DNA from: Candidatus Galacturonatibacter soehngenii | GTDB taxonomy: Bacteria; Bacillota; Clostridia; Lachnospirales; Lachnospiraceae | Direction: 5' to 3' | Length of the DNA: 64,000 nucleotides | NCBI RefSeq assembly: GCF_008830185.1 | Contig: NZ_WAGX01000008.1 | Coordinates: 310,001 to 374,000, forward strand | Shown: in pieces, positions 25,495-35,103 of the stretch | Layout of the letters: every line of letters starts with the position of its first letter | How positions within the stretch are numbered: the first letter of the stretch is position 1 | The notes under the pieces: generated by a model | What the model saw: the letters and a program-made list of their open reading frames with translations, nothing else | Told to the model about the DNA's origin: nothing | Databases searched by the model: none | Program-made: the position numbers and the translations under genes

Positions 25495-25570
25495 TTGATA
25501 ATCGTGGAGTAAATTGTTAGTATGAAGTTAAGAAGAATACTACAACACGATATAATAAAGGAGGATTTGT

Positions 25571-25708
25571 ATGTTAGCTAGTTTAAGTGTACCATTTGAA
25601 GTAATGGGAATTGGTATTGTTGTGTCTTATGGAATTGCATTTTTAATAAGAGTATTGTTATCATGCATTCGTGTCTTTACAAAAAATCAAGAAGGAAAGA
25701 ATCAATAA
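25571..25708 (+). CDS. small membrane protein, OadG/gamma-subunit-like
   Basis: A 45-residue protein with one membrane helix (GIGIVVSYGIAFLIRVLLSCI) and a positively charged C-terminus. AAGGAGGATTTGT precedes the ATG. Size, topology and position just ahead of a beta subunit match the small gamma subunit that stabilises sodium-pumping decarboxylases, though the sequence is short and divergent. Confidence 0.65.
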   Translation: MLASLSVPFEVMGIGIVVSYGIAFLIRVLLSCIRVFTKNQEGKNQ

Positions 25709-25786
25709 GTAGCACTAGATTAAGGCAACATGGCAACATCTAGGTTTATTATACTACAAACGCTTATAAAAAGTTAGGGGATTTGT

Positions 25787-26986
25787 ATGAAAGTTTTAGA
25801 CTTGTTTCAAGGTATTAGTACAATGTTTGTGCAAGAACCAGAAATTGTAATATTTCGTTTTGTTTTGATTTTTCTGGGTTTTTTGTTAGTCTATTTAGGC
25901 AGAAAAGGTACATTAGAACCTCTTATTATGATTCCAATGGGATTTGGAATGTCTGCGATAAACACGGGAGTTTTATTCATGGAAGATAATCAAATTGGCA
26001 ATTTGATTATTAATCCATTACTAACGAGCACAGATGATTTGATGAAATATATGCAAATTAATTTTTTACAGCCAATCTATACGCTAACCTTTAGCAATGG
26101 TTTGATTGCATGTCTGGTTTTTATGGGAATTGGTATATTATGTGACATAGGGTATGTTTTGGCGCATCCATTTATCAGCATGACAATTGCTTTGTTTGCA
26201 GAGCTTGGGACGATAGTAACGTATCCAATTGCTAAATTAATGGGACTTTCCGATGGAGCAGCAGCAGCGGTATCTATCATCGGCGGTGCGGATGGACCAA
26301 TGGTATTGTTTGCCTCATTAAAGCTTGCACCAGAATACTTTGTCCCAATTTCTATTGTGGCATATTTATATCTAAGCCTAACATATGGCGGTTATCCTTA
26401 TCTGATTAAACTATTTATTCCAAAGGAATTAAGAGGAATCGTAATCATTGATAAAAAGCCAAAGCATAACATTACATCGAGTGAAAAGTTAATTTTTGCG
26501 GTAATTGCTAATGCAATTCTTTGTTTATTATTTCCTGTTGCAGCTCCGTTATTTCTAAGCTTTTTTATTGGAATAGCAATTAGAGAATCGGGAATCAGTA
26601 AGTATATCAGACTCATTGAAGATGGTTTCTTGTATTTTGCAACATTTTTTCTTGGACTTATGCTTGGAGTATTATGTGATGCCAGTACGTTATTAAATCC
26701 AGTTGTATTAAAACTTTTAGTTCTTGGGATGCTCGCATTGGCATTATCAGGAATTGGAGGAATAATAGGTGGATATGTAATCTATGTCATTCGAGGTAAA
26801 AACTTTAATCCTGTTGTTGGTATTGCAGGCGTATCTTGTGTTCCTTCTACAGCAAAGGTGGCACAAAAGGAAGTACAAAAGGTAAATCAAGCCTCCTTCA
26901 TTTTAGATTATGCGCTTGGAGCAAATATATGCGGAGTTATTACAACTGCAATTATAACAGCGATTTATATTACTTTATTACAATAA
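25787..26986 (+). CDS. sodium ion-translocating decarboxylase beta subunit (OadB/GcdB family)
   Basis: A 399-residue integral membrane protein with about ten helices. The conserved IIGGADGPMVLFASLKLAP region and the ANICGVITTAIIT C-terminus are diagnostic. In complete pumps it couples decarboxylation of carboxybiotin to sodium export. No carboxyltransferase (alpha) or biotin carrier gene lies nearby, so it must pair with subunits encoded elsewhere or act as an orphan. Divergent LysR gene suggests metabolite control. Confidence 0.92.
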   Translation: MKVLDLFQGISTMFVQEPEIVIFRFVLIFLGFLLVYLGRKGTLEPLIMIPMGFGMSAINTGVLFMEDNQIGNLIINPLLTSTDDLMKYMQINFLQPIYTLTFSNGLIACLVFMGIGILCDIGYVLAHPFISMTIALFAELGTIVTYPIAKLMGLSDGAAAAVSIIGGADGPMVLFASLKLAPEYFVPISIVAYLYLSLTYGGYPYLIKLFIPKELRGIVIIDKKPKHNITSSEKLIFAVIANAILCLLFPVAAPLFLSFFIGIAIRESGISKYIRLIEDGFLYFATFFLGLMLGVLCDASTLLNPVVLKLLVLGMLALALSGIGGIIGGYVIYVIRGKNFNPVVGIAGVSCVPSTAKVAQKEVQKVNQASFILDYALGANICGVITTAIITAIYITLLQ

Positions 26987-27010
26987 AATAATCTAATCTA
27001 ATCAAGTAGA

Positions 27011-27041
27011 AAACCTGTGCAAATCTGTGCAGGTTTTTTTC
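27011..27041 (+). terminator. intrinsic terminator
   Basis: AAACCTG and CAGGTTT pair around TGCAAATCTGTG, followed by a T tract (27034-27040). Confidence 0.85.
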
Positions 27042-27210
27042 TGCTGTACCACGGCAGGAACCGTAATCACCTAGCAAATAGCACTAAATGATTCAATTAT
27101 AACAACAGTCGGATTCTGTCAAAATACAACAAACTAAATAAGTAGACTAGTATTACAGGAGAATATGGATATTTTGCTAATTCTTCCCAGATTGTAGAAA
27201 GATAGTATAT

Positions 27211-27255
27211 AATAAGAGAAGAGTGTTAAGAGTGATAGAACATTCTTCTCTTATT
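27211..27255. repeat. 17-bp inverted repeat upstream of a small unknown gene
   Basis: AATAAGAGAAGAGTGTT (27211-27227) and AACATTCTTCTCTTATT (27239-27255) pair over 17 positions with one G-T, ending in TTTCG. A TATAAT at 27208-27213 overlaps the left arm. It could act as an operator or as a leader hairpin, depending on where transcription starts. Confidence 0.65.
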
Positions 27256-27282
27256 TTCGTAATTTTAATAAGGAGTGTGCTT

Positions 27283-27564
27283 ATGAATACATATAAAGTG
27301 ACAGATATTTTCTCCTATTTGCCGGATCAAGTTATAAATTTAGAACAAATTGAACAAGCTTTTTTCGATAGTTTAGTGGAACAAAATAATATAAGAATTG
27401 ATGGATATGATATATCTGTGTATTTTACAAAAGAATCACTACTTACAGAAGATATGCTTGAAGTGGAAGAAATGTTGATAGACGAAAAAAAAATGGTGGC
27501 CTATATTGGATATAATAATAATATTTTTGCTATATTGGGTTATGTAATACAAAAAAAAGTTTGA
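27283..27564 (+). CDS. 93-residue protein of unknown function
   Basis: Starts at ATG 27283 with AAGGAG upstream. An acidic, probably alpha/beta protein with no membrane segment, signal peptide or cysteine pair. I do not recognise the family. It ends 16 bp before the DUF1848 gene, so the two are probably cotranscribed. The long inverted repeat in its leader sets it apart from its neighbours. Confidence 0.7.
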   Translation: MNTYKVTDIFSYLPDQVINLEQIEQAFFDSLVEQNNIRIDGYDISVYFTKESLLTEDMLEVEEMLIDEKKMVAYIGYNNNIFAILGYVIQKKV

Positions 27565-27580
27565 GTAGAGGGGGAGAACA

Positions 27581-28531
27581 ATGATTTTAAGTGTAAGTAG
27601 AAGAACAGATATTCCATGTTTTTATTCCGAATGGTTTTTCAATCGCATGAAAGAAGGGATAGTGTATGTAAAGAATCCAATGAATCCTAAGCAGGTAAGT
27701 GAAATACTTCTTACACCAAAGTTGATAGACTGTATTATCTTTTGGTCTAAGAACCCAGCCCCTATGCTAAGTCGACTGGATGAAATAAAGGATTATACAT
27801 ATTGTTTTCAATTTACCCTAACAGGATATGGCAAGGATTTAGAGCCAAATCTTCCAAATAAAAAAGAAATCATAATACCTCTCTTTCAACAACTAGCTAC
27901 GCAGATAGGAAAAGAAAGAATGATTTGGAGGTATGATCCTATTATAGTGACAAATCAATATAGCGTTTCCTATCATATGAAAGCATTTGAGCAAATCGCA
28001 CAAAGTCTAAGAGGATATACCAATAAGGTAATCATAAGCTTTTTAGATTGGTACGTGAAGATGAAAAGGAATATGCAAGAGATTCAAGTGCATGAAATAA
28101 CGCAACAAGATATAGAATGTTTAGCAAGTCATTTTGCCGCAGTTGCAAGAGCCAATCATATGAGAATAGAAACCTGTGCCGAAGAAATAGATTTAACTTC
28201 ATATGGAATAGAGCATGGTAGTTGCATTGATAAACAGTGGCTTGAGCAGGTACTAAATGGTAAGTTAAAGGGACAAAAAGATAAAAATCAAAGAAAAGAA
28301 TGCGGATGCATGGAAAGCATTGAGATTGGAAGCTATCACACTTGTATCAACGGGTGTAAATATTGTTACGCAAATGATAGCTTTCAAAAGGCTGTCACTA
28401 ATTATAAAAACTACAATCCCAACTCACCTATCCTATGCCAAGAAGTAAACCCAGAGGATAAGATTACACAAAGAAAAATAAAATCCCTAAAAGAAAGTCA
28501 GCTTTCCTTTAGTGGAATTGAAACCATTTAA
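27581..28531 (+). CDS. DUF1848 family protein
   Basis: A 316-residue protein. The start MILSVSRRTDIPCFYSEWF and the FWSKNPAPMLSRL segment are characteristic of DUF1848. A cysteine cluster near the C-terminus (CGCMESIEIGSYHTCINGCK followed by YCYA) suggests an iron-sulfur site related to radical-SAM chemistry, but it sits at the C-terminus rather than the usual N-terminal position. The reaction is unknown. The last 23 bp overlap the end of the convergent GH2 gene. Confidence 0.85.
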   Translation: MILSVSRRTDIPCFYSEWFFNRMKEGIVYVKNPMNPKQVSEILLTPKLIDCIIFWSKNPAPMLSRLDEIKDYTYCFQFTLTGYGKDLEPNLPNKKEIIIPLFQQLATQIGKERMIWRYDPIIVTNQYSVSYHMKAFEQIAQSLRGYTNKVIISFLDWYVKMKRNMQEIQVHEITQQDIECLASHFAAVARANHMRIETCAEEIDLTSYGIEHGSCIDKQWLEQVLNGKLKGQKDKNQRKECGCMESIEIGSYHTCINGCKYCYANDSFQKAVTNYKNYNPNSPILCQEVNPEDKITQRKIKSLKESQLSFSGIETI

Positions 28532-31500
28532 AATCAAAATTACTTCCAGGTAAAAAGACAAACGTCACTGTTTGCACGCCGTAGATTGGTGATACGTTAA
28601 AACTTTGTTCTTCATAGTCTTTTGTATAAGCAAACTCTGCAATATCATAAGCATCACCGTCTTTGCCATGAAAGCGAATGTGAATGGTATTTTTATCAAT
28701 GGGACTATGTCCACAGATTGTAAGGGAATGAACCCCACACTCTTTAAAGTCCATGTTTTGAAATTCGAAAGAAACATTATTGCCAATACCCTCTACGCAG
28801 GTTTCTTTTCGAATAAAGGTATCACCATAGATGTAATTGGCCTCTGTAGCATATAATTTCTCAAATGCTTTTTCTATTTTGGTGAAAGAAAAGCCTTTGA
28901 TATGAATCTTATGTTCTACCTCGATAGAAAGTGATGTTACCCCAGTTAAACGTTTGTTTAGATGGAATGTCTCCTCTTGATAAACATTCCATATCGATTG
29001 TTTGTGATAACAAAAAGAACCAAGAAACCTTCCTTTTTGCTCTAACGTATGCCCTTCATAAAAATTGATGATTGTACTTGCACTTTCCAGTTCAAATATT
29101 GGAATGGTCAGGCAATCAGAGCCATAATCACCAAAATCTAGGTTTTCATATGTAAGTATCGTTTTTTGTTCTCTAGCTGTTGCAACGCCACGTTCATTTC
29201 CGTTACTCACTTCTCCTTCAAAAGAATCAAATAAAGAACCAGAAATAAATTCATATGGATTTTGCGTCAGAGATCCGATTCCATCAATGTGAAACTCCAA
29301 AGAAGAAATAATGTCTGCATGTTTTTTATCGTTTTTACAGCTTGCACGAAGACGAAAATCACCATCTCCATGAGCAGTTAATAAAAGCTGTGTACCTGAA
29401 CTGTTTATTTTTTCAAAAGAGGCAAGCTTGATTGGAACTCCAGCATCATTGGTTATTTGCCAGGTGATGTCTTTGAAGGTTGCATAATTAGGATATAGCT
29501 TTGCTTCTACTTGTAAAGAGGTTTGCTCCTTGGTAAACTGTTGCCCTTGTTTTGCCAATATCTCTATTTTTCTTACTGGAACTTCGCTTGTCACTTTGCT
29601 TTCCTTGCAAGAAAGAAGAGAGGATACAACAGGAGTAGAGGGACTTAAAACTGAGGTTAATTCTAACTGGGCAGCCATTAAACATGGTGAGGTTACGTTC
29701 ACCATAATTTTACCAGATGTAAGTGTGGGTGCAACAATCGCTAAGAGTTTTCCGTTAAACAAGCGTCTAGATGTTCCTTTATAGGAATCGGTGTCGGTGC
29801 TGTCTCCATTGTCAAGCCCAACGAGCCTACCTTCTCCTTCTACCTTTACAAAGACACGATTATTTGCATTTTCTACGAATCTATCATCCAAATCTTTTGC
29901 TTGTATGGTTATAAAAATCAAATCCTCACCGTTTGCAGTCGTTTCAATCTTATCAGGTGTAAGCAAAAGAGAGGTCGCATCTTGAAAGGAGTACTTGTCA
30001 TCTCTAGCTATCATCTCATTTTCTTCATCATAGGCAATGGCATAAAGGTGTCCCTTTTGATAGGGAATTTGATAATCGGCAATTAGTTTGCTTCCCGTTT
30101 GGTGCTCTAAGCATTGCACTCCTTTTGAGATTCCGTTAAGGAATAATTCGACTTTGGGGGCATTGGACATAACTCTTACATCGATGAGTTGATTCTCATT
30201 AAAATCCCAATAAGGAGCAATGTGTATCATTGGATTTTCTTTGTAATGAGTCCATGCGGATTGATAAAAATAAAAGGAATCCTTTGGAAAACCAGCCGTA
30301 TCAATTTGCCCAAAGTATGAATTTCTAGTATGATATGGAGTCGGTTCCCCAATGTAATCAAATCCAGTCCATATGAATTGGCCCATAGAAAAAGGCGTAT
30401 CACGTTCTGCTATAATACATGCCTCCATGCTTTTAGCACCCCAACTAGTCGCACTATTTCCCAATGCGGAACATTGCTTGTCATCATCGGATAAAATAGG
30501 TTCTTTCAATGGAAAGTGATAGATACCACGGCTTTGAACAAGGGAGGAGGTTTCGCTTCCATATATCATCCAGTCCGGATGCTCGTTATGATCGTTGTGA
30601 TAAAGTTTTTCAGCATAATTATATCCGATTAACTTGATGATATCAGCACATTTTCTTGCATTTTCCCAAGGCATATAATTCGAACCCATAGTTATATGAG
30701 CATTTTTTCGTGGGTCATGCTTTTGCGTCTCTTCTATTAAATATCTGGTTAGTTCTGCGCCATGTAAGTCCACATGTGTATCATAGATTTCATTTCCAAT
30801 GGACCACATAATAACAGAGGGGTGATTTCGATCCCTTCGAATCCAGCTTTTTACATCCTTTGCGCTTTCTGATTTAAAAAAGCGTGCATAATCATAGGGT
30901 GTCTTTGCACGTTCCCACATATCAAAAGCTTCATTGATGACCAAGATACCCATTTCATCCGTAAGGTCCAATAATTCTTGGGCAGGCATATTATGAGAAA
31001 ATCGAATGGCATTTACGCCCATTTCCTTTAATAAGTTAAGTTGTCGTTTAGCTGCACTAAGATTAAATGCGCTGCCAAGAGCGCCAAGATCGTGATGCTG
31101 ACACACTCCATTTAGTTTTATGTGTTTACCATTCAGGAAAAAGCCGTTCTTACAATCAAAGAGCAATGTTCGTACCCCGAAGCGATTTTGAATGCTATCT
31201 ATCAAGCAATCTTTACTTATAAGTTCCGATTGTAATGTATAAAGATATGGGTTTTCTAATGTCCAAAGAATGGGAGAGGGTATGTCAATCCATTGATTCG
31301 AGACAAGATGGGTCATAAGCACAGTTCCAGACTGGTCTATTAATGTGTGAAGTACGTTACCAAAGGTAGGCTCACTAAGTTCATGGGTTACAATAAATTG
31401 AAACCCATTTTTTGTCTTTCTAGTTGAGATATAGATTCCGTTTGAAAGGAAGTGGTGATTAGGATAGTGCTTAAGCCATACATTTCGATAGATTCCTGCA

Positions 31501-31892
31501 CCAGAATACCAGCGACTATTTGGACTTTCATGCTTAACTCTTAGCATAATTTTATTTTCGCCAGGAATTAAAAAATCTGTAATTTCATACTCAAAAGAAG
31601 TATAGCCATATTGCCAAGTACCAACTTCTTTTTGGTTGATAAACAACGTGCTGTTCATATAGACACCGTCAAAGCAAAGAGATAAATTGCTATCTTTTTG
31701 TGGGTGATAGGTAAAAAATTTTTGATACCAACCTTCTGAATTCTCATATAAGTCATCTTGGTAAATAAGCCAATCGTGAGGAATATCTACGGATTGCCAT
31801 TGAATATCATCTTTGTCCATCTCGGATAAAGTGCGTCCAAGATTTTGCTTTGAGAATTTCCAATTGGTATTAAAGGGGTGTTTTGTGCTCAT
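28509..31892 (-). CDS. GH2-family glycoside hydrolase (beta-galactosidase-like)
   Basis: A 1127-residue enzyme. N-terminal sugar-binding domain (about 1-150), immunoglobulin-like domain (about 150-250), TIM barrel (about 250-560) with acid/base Glu in WSIGNE near residue 365 and nucleophile Glu in MIYGSETSS near 445. C-terminal beta domains extend to 1127, the last two resembling carbohydrate-binding or beta-sandwich modules. No signal peptide, so cytoplasmic. It lies next to the AraC gene in the xylan locus. Beta-galactosidase, beta-xylosidase-like or arabinosidase specificity cannot be separated by eye. Confidence 0.88.
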   Translation of the reverse strand: MSTKHPFNTNWKFSKQNLGRTLSEMDKDDIQWQSVDIPHDWLIYQDDLYENSEGWYQKFFTYHPQKDSNLSLCFDGVYMNSTLFINQKEVGTWQYGYTSFEYEITDFLIPGENKIMLRVKHESPNSRWYSGAGIYRNVWLKHYPNHHFLSNGIYISTRKTKNGFQFIVTHELSEPTFGNVLHTLIDQSGTVLMTHLVSNQWIDIPSPILWTLENPYLYTLQSELISKDCLIDSIQNRFGVRTLLFDCKNGFFLNGKHIKLNGVCQHHDLGALGSAFNLSAAKRQLNLLKEMGVNAIRFSHNMPAQELLDLTDEMGILVINEAFDMWERAKTPYDYARFFKSESAKDVKSWIRRDRNHPSVIMWSIGNEIYDTHVDLHGAELTRYLIEETQKHDPRKNAHITMGSNYMPWENARKCADIIKLIGYNYAEKLYHNDHNEHPDWMIYGSETSSLVQSRGIYHFPLKEPILSDDDKQCSALGNSATSWGAKSMEACIIAERDTPFSMGQFIWTGFDYIGEPTPYHTRNSYFGQIDTAGFPKDSFYFYQSAWTHYKENPMIHIAPYWDFNENQLIDVRVMSNAPKVELFLNGISKGVQCLEHQTGSKLIADYQIPYQKGHLYAIAYDEENEMIARDDKYSFQDATSLLLTPDKIETTANGEDLIFITIQAKDLDDRFVENANNRVFVKVEGEGRLVGLDNGDSTDTDSYKGTSRRLFNGKLLAIVAPTLTSGKIMVNVTSPCLMAAQLELTSVLSPSTPVVSSLLSCKESKVTSEVPVRKIEILAKQGQQFTKEQTSLQVEAKLYPNYATFKDITWQITNDAGVPIKLASFEKINSSGTQLLLTAHGDGDFRLRASCKNDKKHADIISSLEFHIDGIGSLTQNPYEFISGSLFDSFEGEVSNGNERGVATAREQKTILTYENLDFGDYGSDCLTIPIFELESASTIINFYEGHTLEQKGRFLGSFCYHKQSIWNVYQEETFHLNKRLTGVTSLSIEVEHKIHIKGFSFTKIEKAFEKLYATEANYIYGDTFIRKETCVEGIGNNVSFEFQNMDFKECGVHSLTICGHSPIDKNTIHIRFHGKDGDAYDIAEFAYTKDYEEQSFNVSPIYGVQTVTFVFLPGSNFDFKWFQFH

Positions 31893-31946
31893 AATTCTCC
31901 TTTCTTTTACTATCTCATAATAGTTGACATTTATGTGATGCTAGAT

Positions 31947-32810
31947 TCATTGTTCACGTTGTAAATTACGATATTGCGTTGGAGTACATTTGTTAATCGA
32001 TTTAAATAGTCGATTAAAAGTTGCCAAGCTACCAAAGCCTGACTGGAGTGAGATGTCGACAATGGAGGAGTTTGGCATAGTAGTAAGTAATTTTTTTGCA
32101 TGGGTAATGCGAGAACGGTTTAAGTAATCATAGTAGGAATAGTTTGTAAATTGCTTAAACAAGCGAATAAAGTGCGATTCACTAAATCCGCTCAGAGCAG
32201 CCAATTCCTTAATTCCGATATTTTCTGTACAATGCTCATCGATATAGTTACAGATATCAAGAAATTTACTTACGTATTTATGGGATCTGGTGTTTTTAAT
32301 ATTTACAATATCAATCGGAAGATTTGTTTTGTTGCGCCCTGCAATTACAAGTAACTCCAAGATGGATGCATAAAGTGAAGCATATTTTAAATCTGAATTA
32401 CCAGAGTATTCGGTATAGATATTGTCCATTAGCTGATTCATCCGTTCTTTATTTTTTCTGGAATCATCAGTGTAAAGGGCATAAGGATAGAACATAGAAG
32501 CCAAAGCTTCTAATCCTTTTATATTTGAAAAAAGAGGTGGCTCTATCAAAAGGATATATCGTTCTCCTGTTTCAGGAGCAAACAACTGATGCAATACACC
32601 AGGTGATATAAATAAGATATCGCCTGGATTAAGAATAATAGTGTTCTCCTCGATTTTAACTGTATAAATATTTTCAATTGGCATAATAATTTCAATCGCA
32701 GGCTGCCAATGGATAGGATAATCCTCAAAAGAGTTATTATAGTAAAAACGAATTGACATGTTTTCATCATATATTATAGTTTCTCGAATGCCATTTAAGA
32801 CTTCAATCAT
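31947..32810 (-). CDS. AraC-family regulator with cupin sensor
   Basis: A 287-residue protein. The N-terminal cupin (about 15-100, with PGDILFISPGVLHQL) binds the inducer, and the two HTH motifs lie at about 190-285 (IKELAALSGFSESHFIRLFK and the VDISLQSGFGSLATFNRLFK segment). Divergent from the ABC importer operon and upstream of GH2 on the same strand. It probably activates one or both in response to a sugar. Confidence 0.92.
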   Translation of the reverse strand: MIEVLNGIRETIIYDENMSIRFYYNNSFEDYPIHWQPAIEIIMPIENIYTVKIEENTIILNPGDILFISPGVLHQLFAPETGERYILLIEPPLFSNIKGLEALASMFYPYALYTDDSRKNKERMNQLMDNIYTEYSGNSDLKYASLYASILELLVIAGRNKTNLPIDIVNIKNTRSHKYVSKFLDICNYIDEHCTENIGIKELAALSGFSESHFIRLFKQFTNYSYYDYLNRSRITHAKKLLTTMPNSSIVDISLQSGFGSLATFNRLFKSINKCTPTQYRNLQREQ

Positions 32811-33203
32811 TGTTACATCTCCTAATTTACATTTTAGTTAAATATCAAATAATATCAATGTAATCAAATATAATCAATTACAAAAAAATAATAAATGTGG
32901 ACAAGATATACAAAATGCACAAAAAAAAATAATAAAAGAATTTTTTATGCAACTTTAGTATATTTTAAAGGAATATTATGGATAAAGTATAAATCCAAAT
33001 ATGTAAAATGTAAATACAAAATGATAATAATTAATTAATTATTATAAGAAATGATAATATATGATTATAAAATGCTAGGGATTGAGGGGAATCTAAAGAC
33101 GTAGTGCACTATAATACAAATTATAAGAAAACAAAATTATACAACTTGACGAAAGCGTTGAGTCATATCGCGATAGTAATATGAAAGTAGAAGAGGTGTT
33201 TAA
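32811..33203. promoter_or_regulatory. AraC / ABC-importer divergent regulatory region
   Basis: A 393-bp, very AT-rich gap. It holds TTTAGTTAAA at 32833-32842, the same core as the operator before the LacI gene at 43718-43729. A TTGACG at 33146-33151 with partial catabolite-response similarity (GAAAGCGTT) lies close to the importer start, but no clear -10 at normal spacing. I see no gene in it. Confidence 0.55.
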
Positions 33204-34160
33204 ATGGGAAAAGACAAAATAGAACTGACACAAACGCAACATAGTATCAAAAAATCACACTCATTACTAAAACATATTAAAAAGGAATGGAAGTTATATA
33301 CGTTTCTCATCATACCAATTGCGTATTACATTATTTTTAAATACATACCAATGGCTGGAAACATAATTGCGTTTCGAAAGTATAAAGGTGGTTCCAACAT
33401 ATTTGGTACAACTTGGGTAGGATTTCGTTATTTTAATCAATTTCTAAAGGATGAATCGTTTTGGAAAGCATTTGCCAATACGCTGCGATTAAGTATTTCT
33501 TATATTGCAATCAGATTTCCTGCAACTTTAATTTTTGCTTTACTATTAAATGAGATGAAAAATCTAAAAGCAAAAAAATTTGTGCAAACTGTAAGTTACC
33601 TACCACATTTTATATCGCTTGTTGTTGTTTGCGGTATGATTAAAGAAATTGTTGGACTAACTGGACCAATTAATAGTTTTATTTCTTTATTAGGTGGAGA
33701 AAAAATTGCATTTATATCATTGCCAAACTGGTTTTCAACTATTTACATTACATCAGGTGTGTGGCAAGCATTAGGATGGGGAACCATACTGTATTTAACT
33801 GCAATGACAAGCATAAATATGGAACTATACGAAGCTGCTGCAATAGATGGGGCAGGAAAGTTGAAACAAGCACTGCATATTACAATACCAGGAATAATGC
33901 CTACTATTATGACTTTATTGATTCTTGATATTGGCGGAATCATGACTTCCACCAATATGCAAAAAGTTTTGCTTTTATATAATCCGTTAACACAAGAAAA
34001 AGCAGATATCATTGGTACTTATGTATATCGAATGGGTATTGCAGGAGGTAATTTCTCTTATGCTACAGCTGTTGGATTATTCGAAGGAATTATTGGTTTG
34101 ATTTTAGTTACAACTGCAAACACGTTATCGAAAAAATTCACAGAAAGCAGCTTGTGGTAG
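33204..34160 (+). CDS. lplB: ABC sugar permease, LplB type
   Basis: A 318-residue membrane protein with six helices and the EAA loop YEAAAIDGAGKLKQALHITI near residue 210. The N-terminal basic segment (about 1-30) precedes the first helix. LplB/YtcP/LplA systems in xylan loci import aldouronates, i.e. xylo-oligosaccharides carrying methylglucuronic acid. No ATPase is encoded here; such importers borrow a shared one (MsmX-type). Confidence 0.92.
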   Translation: MGKDKIELTQTQHSIKKSHSLLKHIKKEWKLYTFLIIPIAYYIIFKYIPMAGNIIAFRKYKGGSNIFGTTWVGFRYFNQFLKDESFWKAFANTLRLSISYIAIRFPATLIFALLLNEMKNLKAKKFVQTVSYLPHFISLVVVCGMIKEIVGLTGPINSFISLLGGEKIAFISLPNWFSTIYITSGVWQALGWGTILYLTAMTSINMELYEAAAIDGAGKLKQALHITIPGIMPTIMTLLILDIGGIMTSTNMQKVLLLYNPLTQEKADIIGTYVYRMGIAGGNFSYATAVGLFEGIIGLILVTTANTLSKKFTESSLW

Positions 34161-34175
34161 AAGGGGGTTAGGAAG

Positions 34176-35048
34176 ATGAAAGTAAAAGTTTCAAAAAGTA
34201 GAAAAGTATTTTTAGTAATTAATTTTATCGTAATGGCGTTAGTTGTATTTGTAACCCTTTATCCATTTATCTATTTAATTGCACAATCCTTTAGCTCTGA
34301 TAGAGCAGTTGCGGCGGGAAAAGTTAGTTTTTATCCGATTGAATTTACTACTGCAACCTATAAATATGTATTAAAGAAGATTGAATTCTATCAGTTTTAT
34401 GCCAATACAATTTTATATGGAATTTTTGGAACCATCATTTCAGTAGCTGCGACTGCGATTTTAGCGTATCCGCTATCAAAGAATCGATTGCGATTGAATA
34501 AATTTTTTATTCCATTTTGTATTTTTACCATGTATTTTTCGGGAGGTATGATTCCCAATTACATATTAGTAGCACAGTGGTTACATTTAAGAGATACAGT
34601 ATGGGCAATTTTATTACCAGGGGCAATCAGTACGTTTAACTTATTATTAATGAAGTCCTTCTTTGCAGGCTTGCCTGAAGAGTTGGAAGAGGCGGCAGCA
34701 ATTGATGGAATGGGAACATATTCTATTTTTACTAAGATTGTAGTTCCTTTATCAAAACCAATTATAGCAACCATGTGTCTGTTTTATCTTGTAGGACTTT
34801 GGAATGAATGGTTTGGACCCTTTATTTATTTGGACACAAAGAGTAAATGGCCAGTTGCTCTATGGGTAAGACAGTTAGTGGAAGGTGCGAATAATGTAGA
34901 ACTTGGATCAGGGGCAGAAGAAAGTCAGATTACTACCACCATTAAATCCGCTTCTATGGTATTGACTTCATTGCCAATTATATGTGTGTATCCATTTGTA
35001 CAAAAGTATTTTGTAAAGGGAATGACGATGGGAGCAGTAAAAGGTTAA
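34176..35048 (+). CDS. ytcP: ABC sugar permease, YtcP/LplC type
   Basis: A 290-residue permease with six helices and EAA loop EEAAAIDGMGTYSIFTKIVV near residue 170. It follows the first permease by 15 bp with GGGGGTTAGGAAG before the ATG. Pairs with LplB to form the importer channel. The family ends with a KYFVKGMTMGAVKG-type tail, present here. Confidence 0.92.
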   Translation: MKVKVSKSRKVFLVINFIVMALVVFVTLYPFIYLIAQSFSSDRAVAAGKVSFYPIEFTTATYKYVLKKIEFYQFYANTILYGIFGTIISVAATAILAYPLSKNRLRLNKFFIPFCIFTMYFSGGMIPNYILVAQWLHLRDTVWAILLPGAISTFNLLLMKSFFAGLPEELEEAAAIDGMGTYSIFTKIVVPLSKPIIATMCLFYLVGLWNEWFGPFIYLDTKSKWPVALWVRQLVEGANNVELGSGAEESQITTTIKSASMVLTSLPIICVYPFVQKYFVKGMTMGAVKG

Positions 35049-35103
35049 TGTGATTAAAAGCATAAGCTTTTGATAAATAATAGTAAGAAAGGGAGAAAAT
35101 AAT

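Noticed and set aside
33146-33160. Catabolite-response element before the ABC importer
   Set aside because: GAAAGCGTT matches the centre of the consensus, but the outer positions mismatch at four sites.
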